A stretch of 64,000 nucleotides of DNA from Polyangia bacterium (GTDB lineage Bacteria > Myxococcota_A > Polyangia > Polyangiales > JAUICN01): the NCBI GenBank assembly GCA_030427835.1, contig JAUICN010000002.1, positions 248,001-312,000 of the forward strand. The letters run 5' to 3'. Of the stretch, positions 1 to 8,586 are shown piece after piece (position 1 is the first letter of the stretch; each line of letters starts with the position of its first letter). The translations under genes and the position numbers were made by a program. The notes under the pieces are model-generated. The model was given only the letters and a program-made list of their open reading frames with translations, did no database searches and was not told the DNA's origin.

Positions 1-1095
1 TAGGGGTATGAACTGAGTTTTTAGCGCGGACATGCCTCGTCCTTCTTGGGAGGATGTATCTGACTTTCTCTTTGATCCAACCACGTGCAATAGGATTGCG
101 CTAACAGCAAAAGCGGCTCCCGAGATCCAAAGTATGTCTGTTGTGCGCGCAAGGCGGTCCGCCCGGTCAGCGGCCTGTTCCCCATCGGATTGCAGTTGAA
201 GCCTTTCCGCGGAGGTTGGGGTAGGGTCATCGAGTTGATCGAGCACATTTTCGAAATCGTTTTCTGCGGATAGGGCTAACACTCCCGTTATTACTGCAGA
301 TAGCAATGCGGCACCCGAGACCCCTGCGCTCACCACAACGGGCCACCATACCTGGTTTGCTTCGGCGGAAGATGGCTTGTTGGAGTCGGTAGCTTTCAGA
401 TTTGACGGTTGTTGTGTTGCGTCCGTGTCCTCGGCTGAATCGAGATTGGCGGCTAGGGGCTCTATGGGTTGAGCCGGGCGTGTCGCCACTTGGGTTTTGG
501 GTACCGTGGGAGTGAGTAGATTTGTGCGCTGTAGTGTAACCTGCTCTTGGGTCGGGGTGCCTCCCCATATCATCACTTGTTTTTCTGCCGTGACATACCC
601 GTTGTGTCGGACACTCACGTGGTGCACGCCCACCGCAAGGCGAATGGCTTCATGAATAGGGGCGGTGCGCTTTTCGATACCGTCAATGACGACTTCGGAT
701 CCGTCGGGGCTCACGTCAAGAACCAGGGTACCTACCTTCGTTTCGAGTGCGTCGATGCTGGCTTCGATGTTGACTCTCTGCTCTTGGGTGGTTTCAGTTT
801 CTGACAAATAGGATTCGTAGTGAAATATGGCTGGTATTGGATTGTTAAGGGCCTCGTAGCAATGGGCCATGTTCAACCGTACGCTGGGATGGGGAGCCAG
901 GCGGTATGCTTCTTGGAAAGCCGCCAGGGCTTCTTCGTACTTCGTTTGTTGAACATAGCTTACGCCACTGGAGAACAGCTCCCGGGCTCGAGCTCGGTTG
1001 AGATCGGCGTCTTGGGCTCCCACGGTGGTTGCAACGAATACTGCCAGCGCGGGTATCCATCCGAACCGAGAAGCTAGCCGACGACACCTACTCAC
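1..1095 (-). CDS. TPR and PEGA-domain membrane protein, 3' end outside window
   Basis: Continuous frame of 365 codons with no stop before the window edge, so the C-terminus is missing. It opens at a GTG; no clear ribosome site precedes it. Residues 1-27 look like a signal peptide (cleavage near VGA/QDA). Residues 32-105 read as TPR-like helices (a YEEALAAFQEAYRLAP core), and 120-175 resemble a PEGA domain (VGTLVLDVSPDGSEVVIDG). A Pro/Thr/Gln-rich linker follows, then two hydrophobic segments at about 250-275 and 319-338 separated by a charged helix. This architecture is common in myxobacterial envelope proteins, where PEGA is thought to bind surface glycans. Role in this cell unknown; architecture call is fairly firm, function is not. 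Confidence 0.8.
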   Translation of the reverse strand, partial: MSRCRRLASRFGWIPALAVFVATTVGAQDADLNRARARELFSSGVSYVQQTKYEEALAAFQEAYRLAPHPSVRLNMAHCYEALNNPIPAIFHYESYLSETETTQEQRVNIEASIDALETKVGTLVLDVSPDGSEVVIDGIEKRTAPIHEAIRLAVGVHHVSVRHNGYVTAEKQVMIWGGTPTQEQVTLQRTNLLTPTVPKTQVATRPAQPIEPLAANLDSAEDTDATQQPSNLKATDSNKPSSAEANQVWWPVVVSAGVSGAALLSAVITGVLALSAENDFENVLDQLDDPTPTSAERLQLQSDGEQAADRADRLARTTDILWISGAAFAVSAILLHVVGSKRKSDTSSQEGRGMSALKTQFIPL

Positions 1096-1149
1096 ATACA
1101 GGTTGTGAACGCAACCTGTTGTCCGTTCAACCCCAAAAAAGTGGGGTAG

Positions 1150-1231
1150 TGCGAGAGGCGGGACTCGAACCCGCACATCCTAGGACACTGGAACCTAAAT
1201 CCAGCGCGTCTACCAGTTCCGCCACCCTCGC
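1150..1231 (-). tRNA. tRNA-Leu, anticodon UAG
   Basis: The minus strand folds as a class II tRNA: acceptor GCGAGGG pairs with CTCTCGC, the anticodon stem CTGGA/TCCAG encloses the loop TTTAGGT (anticodon TAG), and the T arm reads GCGGG-TTCGAGT-CCCGC. The discriminator is A at position 1150 and CCA is not encoded. 82 nt is right for tRNA-Leu with a long variable arm. Confidence 0.95.
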
Positions 1232-1247
1232 TTAGGTGAGACGTAAG

Positions 1248-1274
1248 GGTTTATGGGGTTTGGGTTCCAGTCAA
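1248..1274 (-). promoter_or_regulatory. possible promoter of tRNA-Leu
   Basis: On the minus strand a good -35 hexamer TTGACT lies at 1274-1269. The best -10, TAAACC at 1253-1248, has a short 15-bp spacer. It ends about 17 bp upstream of the tRNA 5' end. The -35 is convincing, the -10 weak. Confidence 0.4.
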
Positions 1275-1397
1275 GGCGCAACGTTCGTTCTTGTGGTTTG
1301 AGAACTATGAAATCCTTTCCACAGTGACTTTTTGGGGCTTTGTTTTTTCTCAAACTGTCCCTCCCACCCCTTTTTGTGGCGGCCCCACCCGATTGGG

Positions 1398-1416
1398 TTT
1401 CTACCCAGGGTAGAAA
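1398..1416. promoter_or_regulatory. perfect 9+1+9 palindrome, operator-like
   Basis: TTTCTACCC-A-GGGTAGAAA is a perfect inverted repeat with a one-base centre, the size of a dimeric repressor site. A similar site, TTCGACCC-T-GGGTCGAA, lies at 7236-7252 on the other side of the same operon. No regulator gene is adjacent. Confidence 0.4.
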
Positions 1417-1606
1417 AAAGGGGAATAGAAACATGGGTTGGGATAGGTCTGGGTAGAAAATGGGGTGGTAGACGCAACGGGTGGGGAGGATGGTCCGATA
1501 CCCGGGCATGGGTCCTCCACGTCGTATTGTTGCTGCCCAAACCGTCTGCACTGTCCCTTCCCGAGGGGCCGGCAAGAGGTGGTGGTATGGATGACCCTTG
1601 AGGGGG

Positions 1607-2401
1607 TTAGGGGAGGTAGGGGTGGGGGGTGTTGTTGTTGGTGAACTTTTGGAGGGCTTTTTTTAGGGCGGGGCGTTGGGCCAGGTTTAGGAAGGTTTGT
1701 TTTTCTTGGTGGAGGCGTTCCTTGGGGTGGGGTTTGGCGAAGTGTTTGGATTGGGCGATGGTTTCTCGGTCGAACTTGGCGGACTGAAGGGCGAGGCGAC
1801 GGGCGGTGGTTAGGCCTTGGCCGTTGTTGACGAGTTGGGCGACCCAGCCCAGTTCATGTGCCCGGCTGGCACGGATGCTGCGGCCGGAGAAGAGAAGGTC
1901 TCGGATGACTGCGTTTGGGACTTCCCGTTCCAGGCGGGGGATGCCCCCGAAGCCGGGGATCAAGCCCAAACGGGATTCGGGAAATGCGAAGCGTGCACTC
2001 TTTTCGGCGATGAGCATGTCGCAGGTGAGCGCCAGTTCGAAACCCCCACCGAAGACGGTACCGTGGACTACGCCAATGGTGATGAGTGGTGCCTGGTCAA
2101 TTTGGTCTGCGACGCGATGGATTCGATCAATGAATTGGCGCAGCTGTTGTTCGGTTGAGGCATCTGATGACGAGTCGATGAGACCATCGTTGAGTTCCCG
2201 CAGATTTGCCCCTGCGCAGAACCCGTTTTTCAAGCTGCTGTGGAGGATCATCACCTTGGGCGGTGCGGGGTCCTTGCGGCTGAGTGTTGTGGCCACGCCC
2301 TCCAGGGCTGCGAGCATGCCGGTGCCAATTTCGTTGCAGGGTGGAGCACAGAGTTCCACTTCGAGAATGTCGTGTTCTTCAAGGGTGTGTAGGTAGGTCA
2401 T
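1607..2401 (-). CDS. enoyl-CoA hydratase/isomerase (crotonase) family protein
   Basis: 264 residues, the normal crotonase length. The oxyanion-hole segment FCAGANLREL is near residue 62. The second block, FGGGFELALTCDMLIAEKSA followed by FPESRLGLIPGFGG, carries the conserved Glu positions expected of hydratases. It should act on acyl-CoA substrates in the cytoplasm. The start overlaps the stop of the acyl-CoA ligase gene by 4 bp (ATGA), so it is the translationally coupled last gene of a four-gene operon. Whether it serves beta-oxidation or a biosynthetic route cannot be told; the ligase partner suggests a fatty acyl-CoA. Confidence 0.88.
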   Translation of the reverse strand: MTYLHTLEEHDILEVELCAPPCNEIGTGMLAALEGVATTLSRKDPAPPKVMILHSSLKNGFCAGANLRELNDGLIDSSSDASTEQQLRQFIDRIHRVADQIDQAPLITIGVVHGTVFGGGFELALTCDMLIAEKSARFAFPESRLGLIPGFGGIPRLEREVPNAVIRDLLFSGRSIRASRAHELGWVAQLVNNGQGLTTARRLALQSAKFDRETIAQSKHFAKPHPKERLHQEKQTFLNLAQRPALKKALQKFTNNNTPHPYLP

Positions 2402-4092
2402 GCGTAGATTTGATCGAGGGCATCCTTGAAGTGTTGTTCCAGGGCACGTCGTTTCAGTTTTTGGTTGGCGGTGAGAAGGCCGTTTTCAGGGGTAAGTTCA
2501 TCCCGAGTAATATGAATTTTGCGGATGCGTCGGTAGTGGGGGAGGCTCGCATTTATTTGCTCCAGCGCTTTTTCAGCGCTGCTCGCGTCTAGGTTGGAGC
2601 CTGAAAGTACGGCGGAAAGGAAGGGTTTTCCGTGCCCGAAGACGACTGCGTGTTCCACGCCTTCAATGGTGTCCTTGAGTTTGTCTTCGATGGGCTCGGG
2701 AGCCACGTTGTGCCCAGAGTTGGGAACCAGGATGTTCTTGGTACGCCCAATGATCCGGATGCGGCCCTGCTCGTCCTTGTCCGCGGCGTCCCCGGTTTGG
2801 AACCAACCGTCCCTGAATGCTTCTCGGGTTGCGTCCTTTTGATTCCAGTACCCAGCGAAGATGTGGGGGCCCTTTACCCAGAGTTCGCCGTCCTCGTCGA
2901 TGCGGGTCTCGCAGCCCTCAATGGGAACGCCCACCCGCCCAGGCTCTGCAAGGCCAGGCCTGTCCATGGTGACGATGGCGGTGGTTTCGGTAAGGCCGTA
3001 GACCTGTAAGACCGGCAGTTGCAACATCTCGAACCACCTTTGGGTTTCGGGTGACAGCGGAGCGGACCCACAGATGAACGCCTTTAGGTTCGGACCGATC
3101 ATGGGGCGGATTTTTTGAAACAACACACGCTCGGCGAGACGGTGTAGCCATCGATCACCACGTCTGGGATTGCCCTCCCGTATCCGTGTGTGGGCGGCCT
3201 TGGCAGATCTCCAGAGTTTGTGAATCAAGCCACCACGGGCGCGAATGTTCTTTTCTACCCCGTCGCGAATGCGTTCCAACATGACTGGAACGTTGAGGGC
3301 GTAGTGGGGTTTGGCGGCCGTCATTTCGTCCTTGAGGTTGTCAAGGTTGGTGGAAAGCCAGATGGGGTTGCCACGGTAGAGTTGCGTCCACAGGACCATA
3401 CGGGAGCCCGCGAAGCACAGGGGCAGGTAGTGAAATACGCGGTGGGGTTCAGGTTCACCCTTCATCAGTTCCGTCAGTGCCGTACTTGTGACTGGCAGCA
3501 TATGGTCGACGTTGGAGCGGGTAAGCACCACGCCCTTGGCAGCACCACTTGTCCCTGATGTGTAGATGATGGTGACCGGGTCGCTGGACTTTCCCTGATG
3601 GAACGGTGTGGAGTGGAAGGGAATGGTGTCTGCCGAGCCGTCTGCAGGGCGTGTGGGAAAGAATGCATTGAACGTGATCAGCGGTGCCCGGCCCCATCGC
3701 TGTCGAATGGATTCGGCGATCTCTTCGGTCGCGCAGATGACTGCCCGTGGTTCGCAGTCGTGCATCATTTCCACAAGTTCGTCCGGGCATTGCCGGGCGT
3801 ACATGGGCACACAAATGGCCCCCTCGGCGAGGATGGCGATGTCTGCCGCGACCCAACGTGCGGAGTTGGGCGCCACGAGTACGACCCGATCTCCTTGCTT
3901 GATGCCATGGCCCTGCAACGTGCCTCGGCCGGCGGCGATCAGTGCGGTAAGTGACCGCCCGGTGATGGAAACTTGCTTGGAACCCTGCATTTCAAACAGC
4001 ACGGGGTCGCCAGGGTGTTTGTGCAGGTGGGTTTCGAGATTTTGTAGGAACTGCATGTCGGGTGCGCGGTCTAGTTCATAAGATGGCGGCAA
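2398..4092 (-). CDS. AMP-dependent acyl-CoA synthetase (long-chain fatty acid ligase type)
   Basis: 564 residues of the ANL (acyl-adenylating) superfamily. The P-loop-like motif YTSGTSGAAKG is near residue 178 and the adenine motif YGLTET near 375. GELWVKGPHIFAGYW leads to DGWFQTGD near 430 and the hinge GRTKNILVP. These match FadD / long-chain acyl-CoA synthetases, which make acyl-AMP and then acyl-CoA. It overlaps the upstream pyruvyltransferase-like gene by 22 bp and the downstream hydratase by 4 bp. The company of two acyl reductases suggests it supplies acyl-CoA for reduction. Chain length is not predictable from sequence. Confidence 0.9.
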   Translation of the reverse strand: MPPSYELDRAPDMQFLQNLETHLHKHPGDPVLFEMQGSKQVSITGRSLTALIAAGRGTLQGHGIKQGDRVVLVAPNSARWVAADIAILAEGAICVPMYARQCPDELVEMMHDCEPRAVICATEEIAESIRQRWGRAPLITFNAFFPTRPADGSADTIPFHSTPFHQGKSSDPVTIIYTSGTSGAAKGVVLTRSNVDHMLPVTSTALTELMKGEPEPHRVFHYLPLCFAGSRMVLWTQLYRGNPIWLSTNLDNLKDEMTAAKPHYALNVPVMLERIRDGVEKNIRARGGLIHKLWRSAKAAHTRIREGNPRRGDRWLHRLAERVLFQKIRPMIGPNLKAFICGSAPLSPETQRWFEMLQLPVLQVYGLTETTAIVTMDRPGLAEPGRVGVPIEGCETRIDEDGELWVKGPHIFAGYWNQKDATREAFRDGWFQTGDAADKDEQGRIRIIGRTKNILVPNSGHNVAPEPIEDKLKDTIEGVEHAVVFGHGKPFLSAVLSGSNLDASSAEKALEQINASLPHYRRIRKIHITRDELTPENGLLTANQKLKRRALEQHFKDALDQIYA

Positions 4093-5552
4093 TCGGCGGA
4101 GAGTGAGGGCAGGTGCTTGAGGGGATCCCCATGGCTACCAAACGTGGGATTGAGTGGAAACTCCGGATGGGTGTCTCGGATATGGTCCACGAAGCGCATG
4201 CCCATGCGGCCCATGCGCTCCAGGTTGCGTAGTACGGATTCTCGGATTCGTTCCTTGGTTTGCTCCTGTTGTTCTTGCACTTGCTGCAGGGCCTGTAGGA
4301 GGTGGTCGGCAAGTTCTGGATCGTCCACGTTCAGGCACCACTGGGGCTCCCCGCGATCGTCCATGAGGTTTTTGATGCGTTCGTCCATGGTGATACCAAT
4401 GGAGGGAACCAGGCCCGGCATGGAGGTGACCATGGCGTGGTACCGTGAGGACACCACGTAGCTGGATTGCCGTAGAATGCTCACTAGGGTGAACATGTCG
4501 TGGGTGTCTGCAACAAACATGGGGGTGCTTGGGGTGGTGGAATCGCCCTTGGGATCCAGTGCATCTTGCAGCGCGTTGCAGGCGCGCCGGTCGAGTGCCT
4601 CCATGCCCACAAGGATTGGGAAGACTGGGGTCTTGCTGCGGAACTCACGGACTGCGTTGGCGATGGACTCGATGTAGCGCTGTTGTTTTTGCCGAATGGA
4701 GGTTCCGTCTGCGTGGAAATATACCGAAGCGTAGTGGCTTGGGTCCTGCTTTTGGGGGTTGAGTACTTTGCCTAGGGCCATGGTGGCGGTGCGCCCGAGA
4801 TCGGGTTTGACAGGCCACCAAAATGGATTGATCGGGCACAGCGCGAGAATGGGGGTGTGGCCGTCCCAGCCGTGTTGTTCCAGTAGGCGTCTCGCGTTCG
4901 CTGCGGGTGCGGGCTCAAACGTCCATGCGGTGTCTGTTCCGCTTTCGGCCTGAATGCCCAGGCCCCCAAGGATTTGCGTGGAGGCTTCATTGCGCGTGAG
5001 AATGAAGGAGTCGGCGCAGTAACGTTTTACTAGCCTTTCGAGGTTTGCATCCATGGCACCGGCTTCACCGCCGTAACCGATGGCGAGTTTGTTTTCTGCC
5101 GCTGCCAGGCCCAGGCTGCCGACCATCATGGTGGAGAGTGCATTGGCAAACCTGGATTTGAACATGGACCCTTCGCAGGTGACGACGCCGTGTTGGTGGT
5201 GAACGGTGTCGAACAGAAAACGGGGGAAGATTTTTGGCAAGGTGTGTTGCCGCGCGGTGGCGAAGTAGTTGCGGGATTGCTTTGGATCGATGGTGAGGAT
5301 GGAGAGTTCCGCATGGTCGTCGCCCAGCAGATGGCGAAACTGGCGGATCATTTCCTCCACGCGAACGTCGGCACCTGTGTTGCGGGTTCCGCTGTAGCCT
5401 GCAAGCAATAGCTTTAGGGGTTTCCCGGGTTGGTATTGGGGGGTCGGGTTACGATGCCTGTTGAGTTTGTGACGGATCCGGGCCGCTTCCACGAAGCCTG
5501 CCATGGTGTGTTGCAGTAGTAGATCTGGATCGAGGTGAAGTGATGACCTCAT
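4071..5552 (-). CDS. polysaccharide pyruvyl transferase family protein
   Basis: 493 residues. The N-terminal third has LLLAGYSGTRNTGADVRVEE, the opening typical of the CsaB / polysaccharide pyruvyltransferase fold. It is followed by AIGYGGEAGAMD, a segment reading SFILTRNEAST, and near the C-terminus SSRYHAMVTSM, the conserved SxRxHA block. Family members add pyruvate ketals to cell-envelope sugars, often to anchor surface proteins. The C-terminal 80 residues are a charged, coiled-coil-like helix (EQQEQTKERIRES). It overlaps the upstream reductase by 4 bp and the ligase by 22 bp. A sugar-modifying enzyme within a fatty-acyl operon hints at a glycolipid product; that is inference. Confidence 0.8.
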   Translation of the reverse strand: MRSSLHLDPDLLLQHTMAGFVEAARIRHKLNRHRNPTPQYQPGKPLKLLLAGYSGTRNTGADVRVEEMIRQFRHLLGDDHAELSILTIDPKQSRNYFATARQHTLPKIFPRFLFDTVHHQHGVVTCEGSMFKSRFANALSTMMVGSLGLAAAENKLAIGYGGEAGAMDANLERLVKRYCADSFILTRNEASTQILGGLGIQAESGTDTAWTFEPAPAANARRLLEQHGWDGHTPILALCPINPFWWPVKPDLGRTATMALGKVLNPQKQDPSHYASVYFHADGTSIRQKQQRYIESIANAVREFRSKTPVFPILVGMEALDRRACNALQDALDPKGDSTTPSTPMFVADTHDMFTLVSILRQSSYVVSSRYHAMVTSMPGLVPSIGITMDERIKNLMDDRGEPQWCLNVDDPELADHLLQALQQVQEQQEQTKERIRESVLRNLERMGRMGMRFVDHIRDTHPEFPLNPTFGSHGDPLKHLPSLSADCRHLMN

Positions 5553-6835
5553 GGTTGGGGCCTTTGGGGAGCGGGCCGGCGAACCTTTGGGGTAGAGCCG
5601 TTGGGGGGCGTTGGACTCTTGCGTTCTGCACCCGTGCGCTCCACGTCGTTTTTGGGAATGGCTCGAAAAGGATGGGCTGGCTTTTTTAAATGAACGCGAC
5701 GTTCCGGGAGGGGAGCGTAGGGGTATTTAAAACCTTGCTTTGTGGCGAACTGGTAGAGCGCTCGGCCGTAGGAGGTGAAGGACGTGGGGGCCAGGTTGGT
5801 TTCCTGGATCACACGTTGGTTGTTGAACACGGTGTCGAATGTGACGTAGGGCCAAAACACTTTCAGCAATGCCCCCATGTGGGCGAGATTCCGAATCTGT
5901 TTTTGTGAGGTTCTGGCGGGTAGGGAGTTCATGCCGTTGATGGCCATGCGAAATGAGGGCTCTAGGGAGGGCAGGAATGTGGGAACGCGTTTGCCCTTGG
6001 GTGTTGTGCTTTGTGCCACCTGGCCCGCTGTTGGGGAGGCTGTGCCCGAGGAGAGGTGGTAGATCGTGTGTTGCAGGGTGGCCTTTTGGTGGAGTGTGGC
6101 GATGGCTGCTCCCACAAAGTCTGCGTTGACGATGTCGAGATGCAGGTTTGGGTCCATGGGGAGGACGGGCAGGTCTGCCAGTGCGCAGAATGCGCGTACC
6201 ATGTCGAATTGGGAGGTGCGTTCGTGGCGGGAGTCACCCATGACAATGGATGGGCGCAACACAAGCCGGGGTGTGTTGGGCAGCAACTCCTGGAATAGGT
6301 ATTCTGCATACTTCTTGGTCCGGGCGTAGGGGTCGTAGTCGGATCGGTTCCAGTCGATGGAGGTGTCTTCCTCCACGACTTCTTGATGCCGCTTTCCGGC
6401 CACGGCCACGGTGGATACTTGAGTAAGGCGGCGCAGCCCGTGGGTGGCTTCCACGGCCCTGGCGAATTGGGCCACGTGTAGGGAGCCGCGTAGGTTTGCG
6501 TTGAGGCAGGCTTTCTCAGATTTGCGGTTGAGGGAAGCCGCAATATGCAGAATGGATTCGGTGTCCTGGACAATCTCTTTGGTCACGTCCTCGTCGAGCC
6601 CGAGGCCCGGTGCGGTGAGATCACCGAGTGCAAACGTGACGCGGCCCAGGGTCTCCCAGAACTCTTCGGCGGTTTGGTGCAGTTGCAGCCCTCTCCAGAG
6701 TTTTTCTTCGGCCTCCGGTATGTCCTTGGCGCGGGTGAGTATGGTGAAACGCGCATCGGGATGATGCCGGCTTAGATGATCGAGTACGTAGGAGCCCAGG
6801 TATCCCGTCGCCCCTGTGATGAATATGTTCCCCAT
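5549..6835 (-). CDS. NAD(P)-dependent acyl reductase-like SDR (thioester-reductase/male-sterility type)
   Basis: About 428 residues from an ATG at 6835, chosen over an in-frame GTG two codons upstream because GGGAGA sits 6 bp before it. The N-terminus has the Rossmann motif FITGATGYLGS. LHIAASLNRK and the active-site pair YARTKKYAE (YxxxK) follow, then VLRPSIVMG. These match the NAD-binding_4 family, which includes thioester reductases and fatty acyl-CoA reductases. The C-terminal 60 residues are basic and Pro-rich. First gene of the minus operon running to 1607. Substrate is probably an activated acyl chain; an epimerase-like role cannot be excluded. Confidence 0.8.
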   Translation of the reverse strand: MGNIFITGATGYLGSYVLDHLSRHHPDARFTILTRAKDIPEAEEKLWRGLQLHQTAEEFWETLGRVTFALGDLTAPGLGLDEDVTKEIVQDTESILHIAASLNRKSEKACLNANLRGSLHVAQFARAVEATHGLRRLTQVSTVAVAGKRHQEVVEEDTSIDWNRSDYDPYARTKKYAEYLFQELLPNTPRLVLRPSIVMGDSRHERTSQFDMVRAFCALADLPVLPMDPNLHLDIVNADFVGAAIATLHQKATLQHTIYHLSSGTASPTAGQVAQSTTPKGKRVPTFLPSLEPSFRMAINGMNSLPARTSQKQIRNLAHMGALLKVFWPYVTFDTVFNNQRVIQETNLAPTSFTSYGRALYQFATKQGFKYPYAPLPERRVHLKKPAHPFRAIPKNDVERTGAERKSPTPPNGSTPKVRRPAPQRPQP

Positions 6836-6865
6836 GCCCACTCTCCCGTTGCCCTGTATTTTCTA

Positions 6866-6903
6866 GCGCCTGTGTTCTCTGGCGCCCTGTGTTCTCTGGC
6901 GCC
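6866..6903. repeat. short direct repeat, about 2.3 copies of 16-17 bp
   Basis: The unit GCGCCTGTGTTCTCTG occurs at 6866-6881 and again, with one extra C, at 6882-6898. The first bases of a third copy follow. It lies 30 bp upstream of the reductase start, within the probable leader of the operon. Confidence 0.7.
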
Positions 6904-7235
6904 GCGTGTTGCCGACCGCACGGTTGCCCAGGTGATGGCTTGGCGGATGGGGGTAGGACTGTCAACGACGGGCTGTCCGTAAGAAGGCCACCTGTCCTGG
7001 TGTCCCTTGAGGTGTCCGTCTGTTTACTTACAAGCGTTCCCCTATCCCATCTAGCTTGCGGTCAAATTTTTTATTTTTCCTAAATAATTTCAATCCCATT
7101 TTTCATTGTCGAAAATAAGACACATGCTGATATTCATTTTCGGACACGACTGCCGCGTTGGGGCTTTCTTTCCGCCGTTCGACCCCATGCCCGCCCCTAG
7201 AATGGGTTCATTTCCCTTGAAATTATTGATCAATT

Positions 7236-7252
7236 TTCGACCCTGGGTCGAA
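7236..7252. promoter_or_regulatory. perfect 8+1+8 palindrome, operator-like
   Basis: TTCGACCC-T-GGGTCGAA lies in AT-rich sequence, with imperfect extension of both arms (CAATT/AATTG). Its plan resembles the palindrome at 1398-1416 (shared ACCC-N-GGGT core with flanking TTY/RAA). Confidence 0.4.
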
Positions 7253-7291
7253 TTGAGGTCGCATCAAATGATGTGTGCTGTAGGGGCAAAG

Positions 7292-7326
7292 AAAAAGGCA
7301 GGGGCCCTGGGGCGCCCTGCCTTTTT
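7292..7326 (-). terminator. intrinsic terminator (also A-tract on the other side)
   Basis: AAAAAGGCAGGG and CCCTGCCTTTTT form a perfect 12-bp stem around an 11-nt loop, with T-tracts readable on either strand. It begins 22 bp past the stop of the secreted protein gene at 7349, so it most likely ends that transcript. Confidence 0.85.
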
Positions 7327-7348
7327 GCATTTGGGGGCTAGATGGTGG

Positions 7349-8503
7349 TTAGCAGGGTTCCTTGAAGGTGACGCTGAGATCCCTGATCCCGAAGAAGTCA
7401 CGTTCTTCTGTGTGGAGGCTCTGTGGGATGACCGTTCCCGGGGCTAGTACGGTTGGGCCGAGTTCTGGTCCACCTACTACAATCCCTGCGAGTGGGGCGA
7501 CGAAGTGTTTCATGCTGGTGGGTGTGGTGAACTGCATTGTGATGTTGACCCACCGATTTAGTGGAAGGCCGTTGTGGCCTACGCACCCAATCGGGTGGCC
7601 GGAGTTCATGCTGACTGCGTCCGCCATGGCGTTCGAATAGATGCCCTTTGCGTGGTAGTCGCCAGAGCCGCGGTAACCGCTCCAGCCGCCGTTTGGAAAG
7701 AAGCCTTGGATTTCGCCGTTGATCGACCCGCCCGTGGTAAGGCCGAAACAAAATGGAGCGGTACTGACGTCGTAGGACCCCGCGATGAGATTTGCCGAGA
7801 GCTTGTAGAGTTGCTTGGGCTTTGCCGCTTGGGTCAGTGAGCCGGTGAGAATCGTACTGTGCCCTCGGATGATGGCATGGTTGTCAGGTGATTGAATACT
7901 CCACATCTGTTCGAGGAGTTCGAAGCGGCGTGCGGAAGAAAGCCCGTGCTGTTGGTATGGTGCTAGGTTTGAGTTCGCAACAACGGTATTCAGCGGGTTG
8001 TTGTTGAACCCAATGGTGTCGATATTGGCATTGCCGGAGAGTTGGTGGAGAGCCGGTCCGAAGAAACCACCGTTGTTGACGATTTCGCGTTCACAGAAGT
8101 TGGAAGAGCCGGATCCGGGGTTGTAGGTCACTGCGCCCCCGGCCGCGGTTGAGCCCGGGCGGAAGCCTGTGCAGCCGCCGATGCGGCTACAGTTGGATTC
8201 GTCGCCGCCGGCGAGCAACACGTCACCGGTTTCTTCGTCGGTGATGACGAAGGAGACGTTCTGTAGATCTTCGTTGAAGGAGACGGAGCTTGGCTCGAGA
8301 GGGGTGGGTTCGTCCTTGGGGGCTTGCCGTTGCTCGAGTGCACTTTGTTCTTCAAGGGCGGTGGCTGCTCCAGCATTGTCCTCGGTCAGATGGGTGGTGT
8401 TGGGATCGGCCCCAGGCTCGGTGGCGCAGGCGGTGAGAGTGAGTGCCAACATCCAGATGGAATGGATTTTTAGGTTGGGGGTTTTGGCGATTGCGGTGGG
8501 CAT
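7349..8503 (-). CDS. secreted lipoprotein of unknown function
   Basis: About 384 residues from the ATG at 8503, preferred over a start 12 codons upstream because AAGGAG lies 8 bp before it. The N-terminus ends in ALTLTAC, a good lipobox with C near residue 26. An acidic, low-complexity linker of about 60 residues follows (EDNAGAATALEEQSALEQ). The globular part is rich in Gly, Asn and Cys pairs (SNCSRIGGC, FCFGLTTGG, HPIGCVGHNG), with a segment MQFTTPTSMKHFVAPLAG near the end. No known family was recognised. It is monocistronic with its own terminator. Likely anchored in the outer membrane by lipid; anything further would be guesswork. Confidence 0.75.
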   Translation of the reverse strand: MPTAIAKTPNLKIHSIWMLALTLTACATEPGADPNTTHLTEDNAGAATALEEQSALEQRQAPKDEPTPLEPSSVSFNEDLQNVSFVITDEETGDVLLAGGDESNCSRIGGCTGFRPGSTAAGGAVTYNPGSGSSNFCEREIVNNGGFFGPALHQLSGNANIDTIGFNNNPLNTVVANSNLAPYQQHGLSSARRFELLEQMWSIQSPDNHAIIRGHSTILTGSLTQAAKPKQLYKLSANLIAGSYDVSTAPFCFGLTTGGSINGEIQGFFPNGGWSGYRGSGDYHAKGIYSNAMADAVSMNSGHPIGCVGHNGLPLNRWVNITMQFTTPTSMKHFVAPLAGIVVGGPELGPTVLAPGTVIPQSLHTEERDFFGIRDLSVTFKEPC

Positions 8504-8586
8504 CAATGTTTCTCCTTGGGTGGGGCTCGATGTGAGCATTCCTCAGTAATGCAACGCCTGTGCCAATAGCGGCCGTGTGGCCAGTA

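Larger units (their letters stand above)
1236..1606. other. 371-bp gene-free stretch, G/C-tract rich, with one palindrome
   Basis: This lies between the end of the lipid operon and tRNA-Leu. No frame in it looks coding. It holds the tRNA promoter region and long purine- or pyrimidine-skewed runs. A perfect palindrome sits at 1398-1416, with a related half-site (GGGTAGAAAA) near 1451. No clear intrinsic terminator for the operon was found. Confidence 0.6.
6842..7291. other. gene-free region upstream of the lipid operon
   Basis: About 450 bp without a convincing gene. It contains a 17-bp repeat at 6866-6903, an AT-rich stretch near 7060-7110 and the palindrome at 7236-7252. On the minus strand a TTGACC at 7065-7060 could be a -35, but no matching -10 was found, so the operon promoter is not assigned. 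Confidence 0.6.

Noticed and set aside
1029-1235. 68-codon plus-strand frame
   Set aside because: It runs through tRNA-Leu and the PEGA gene; no coding signs.
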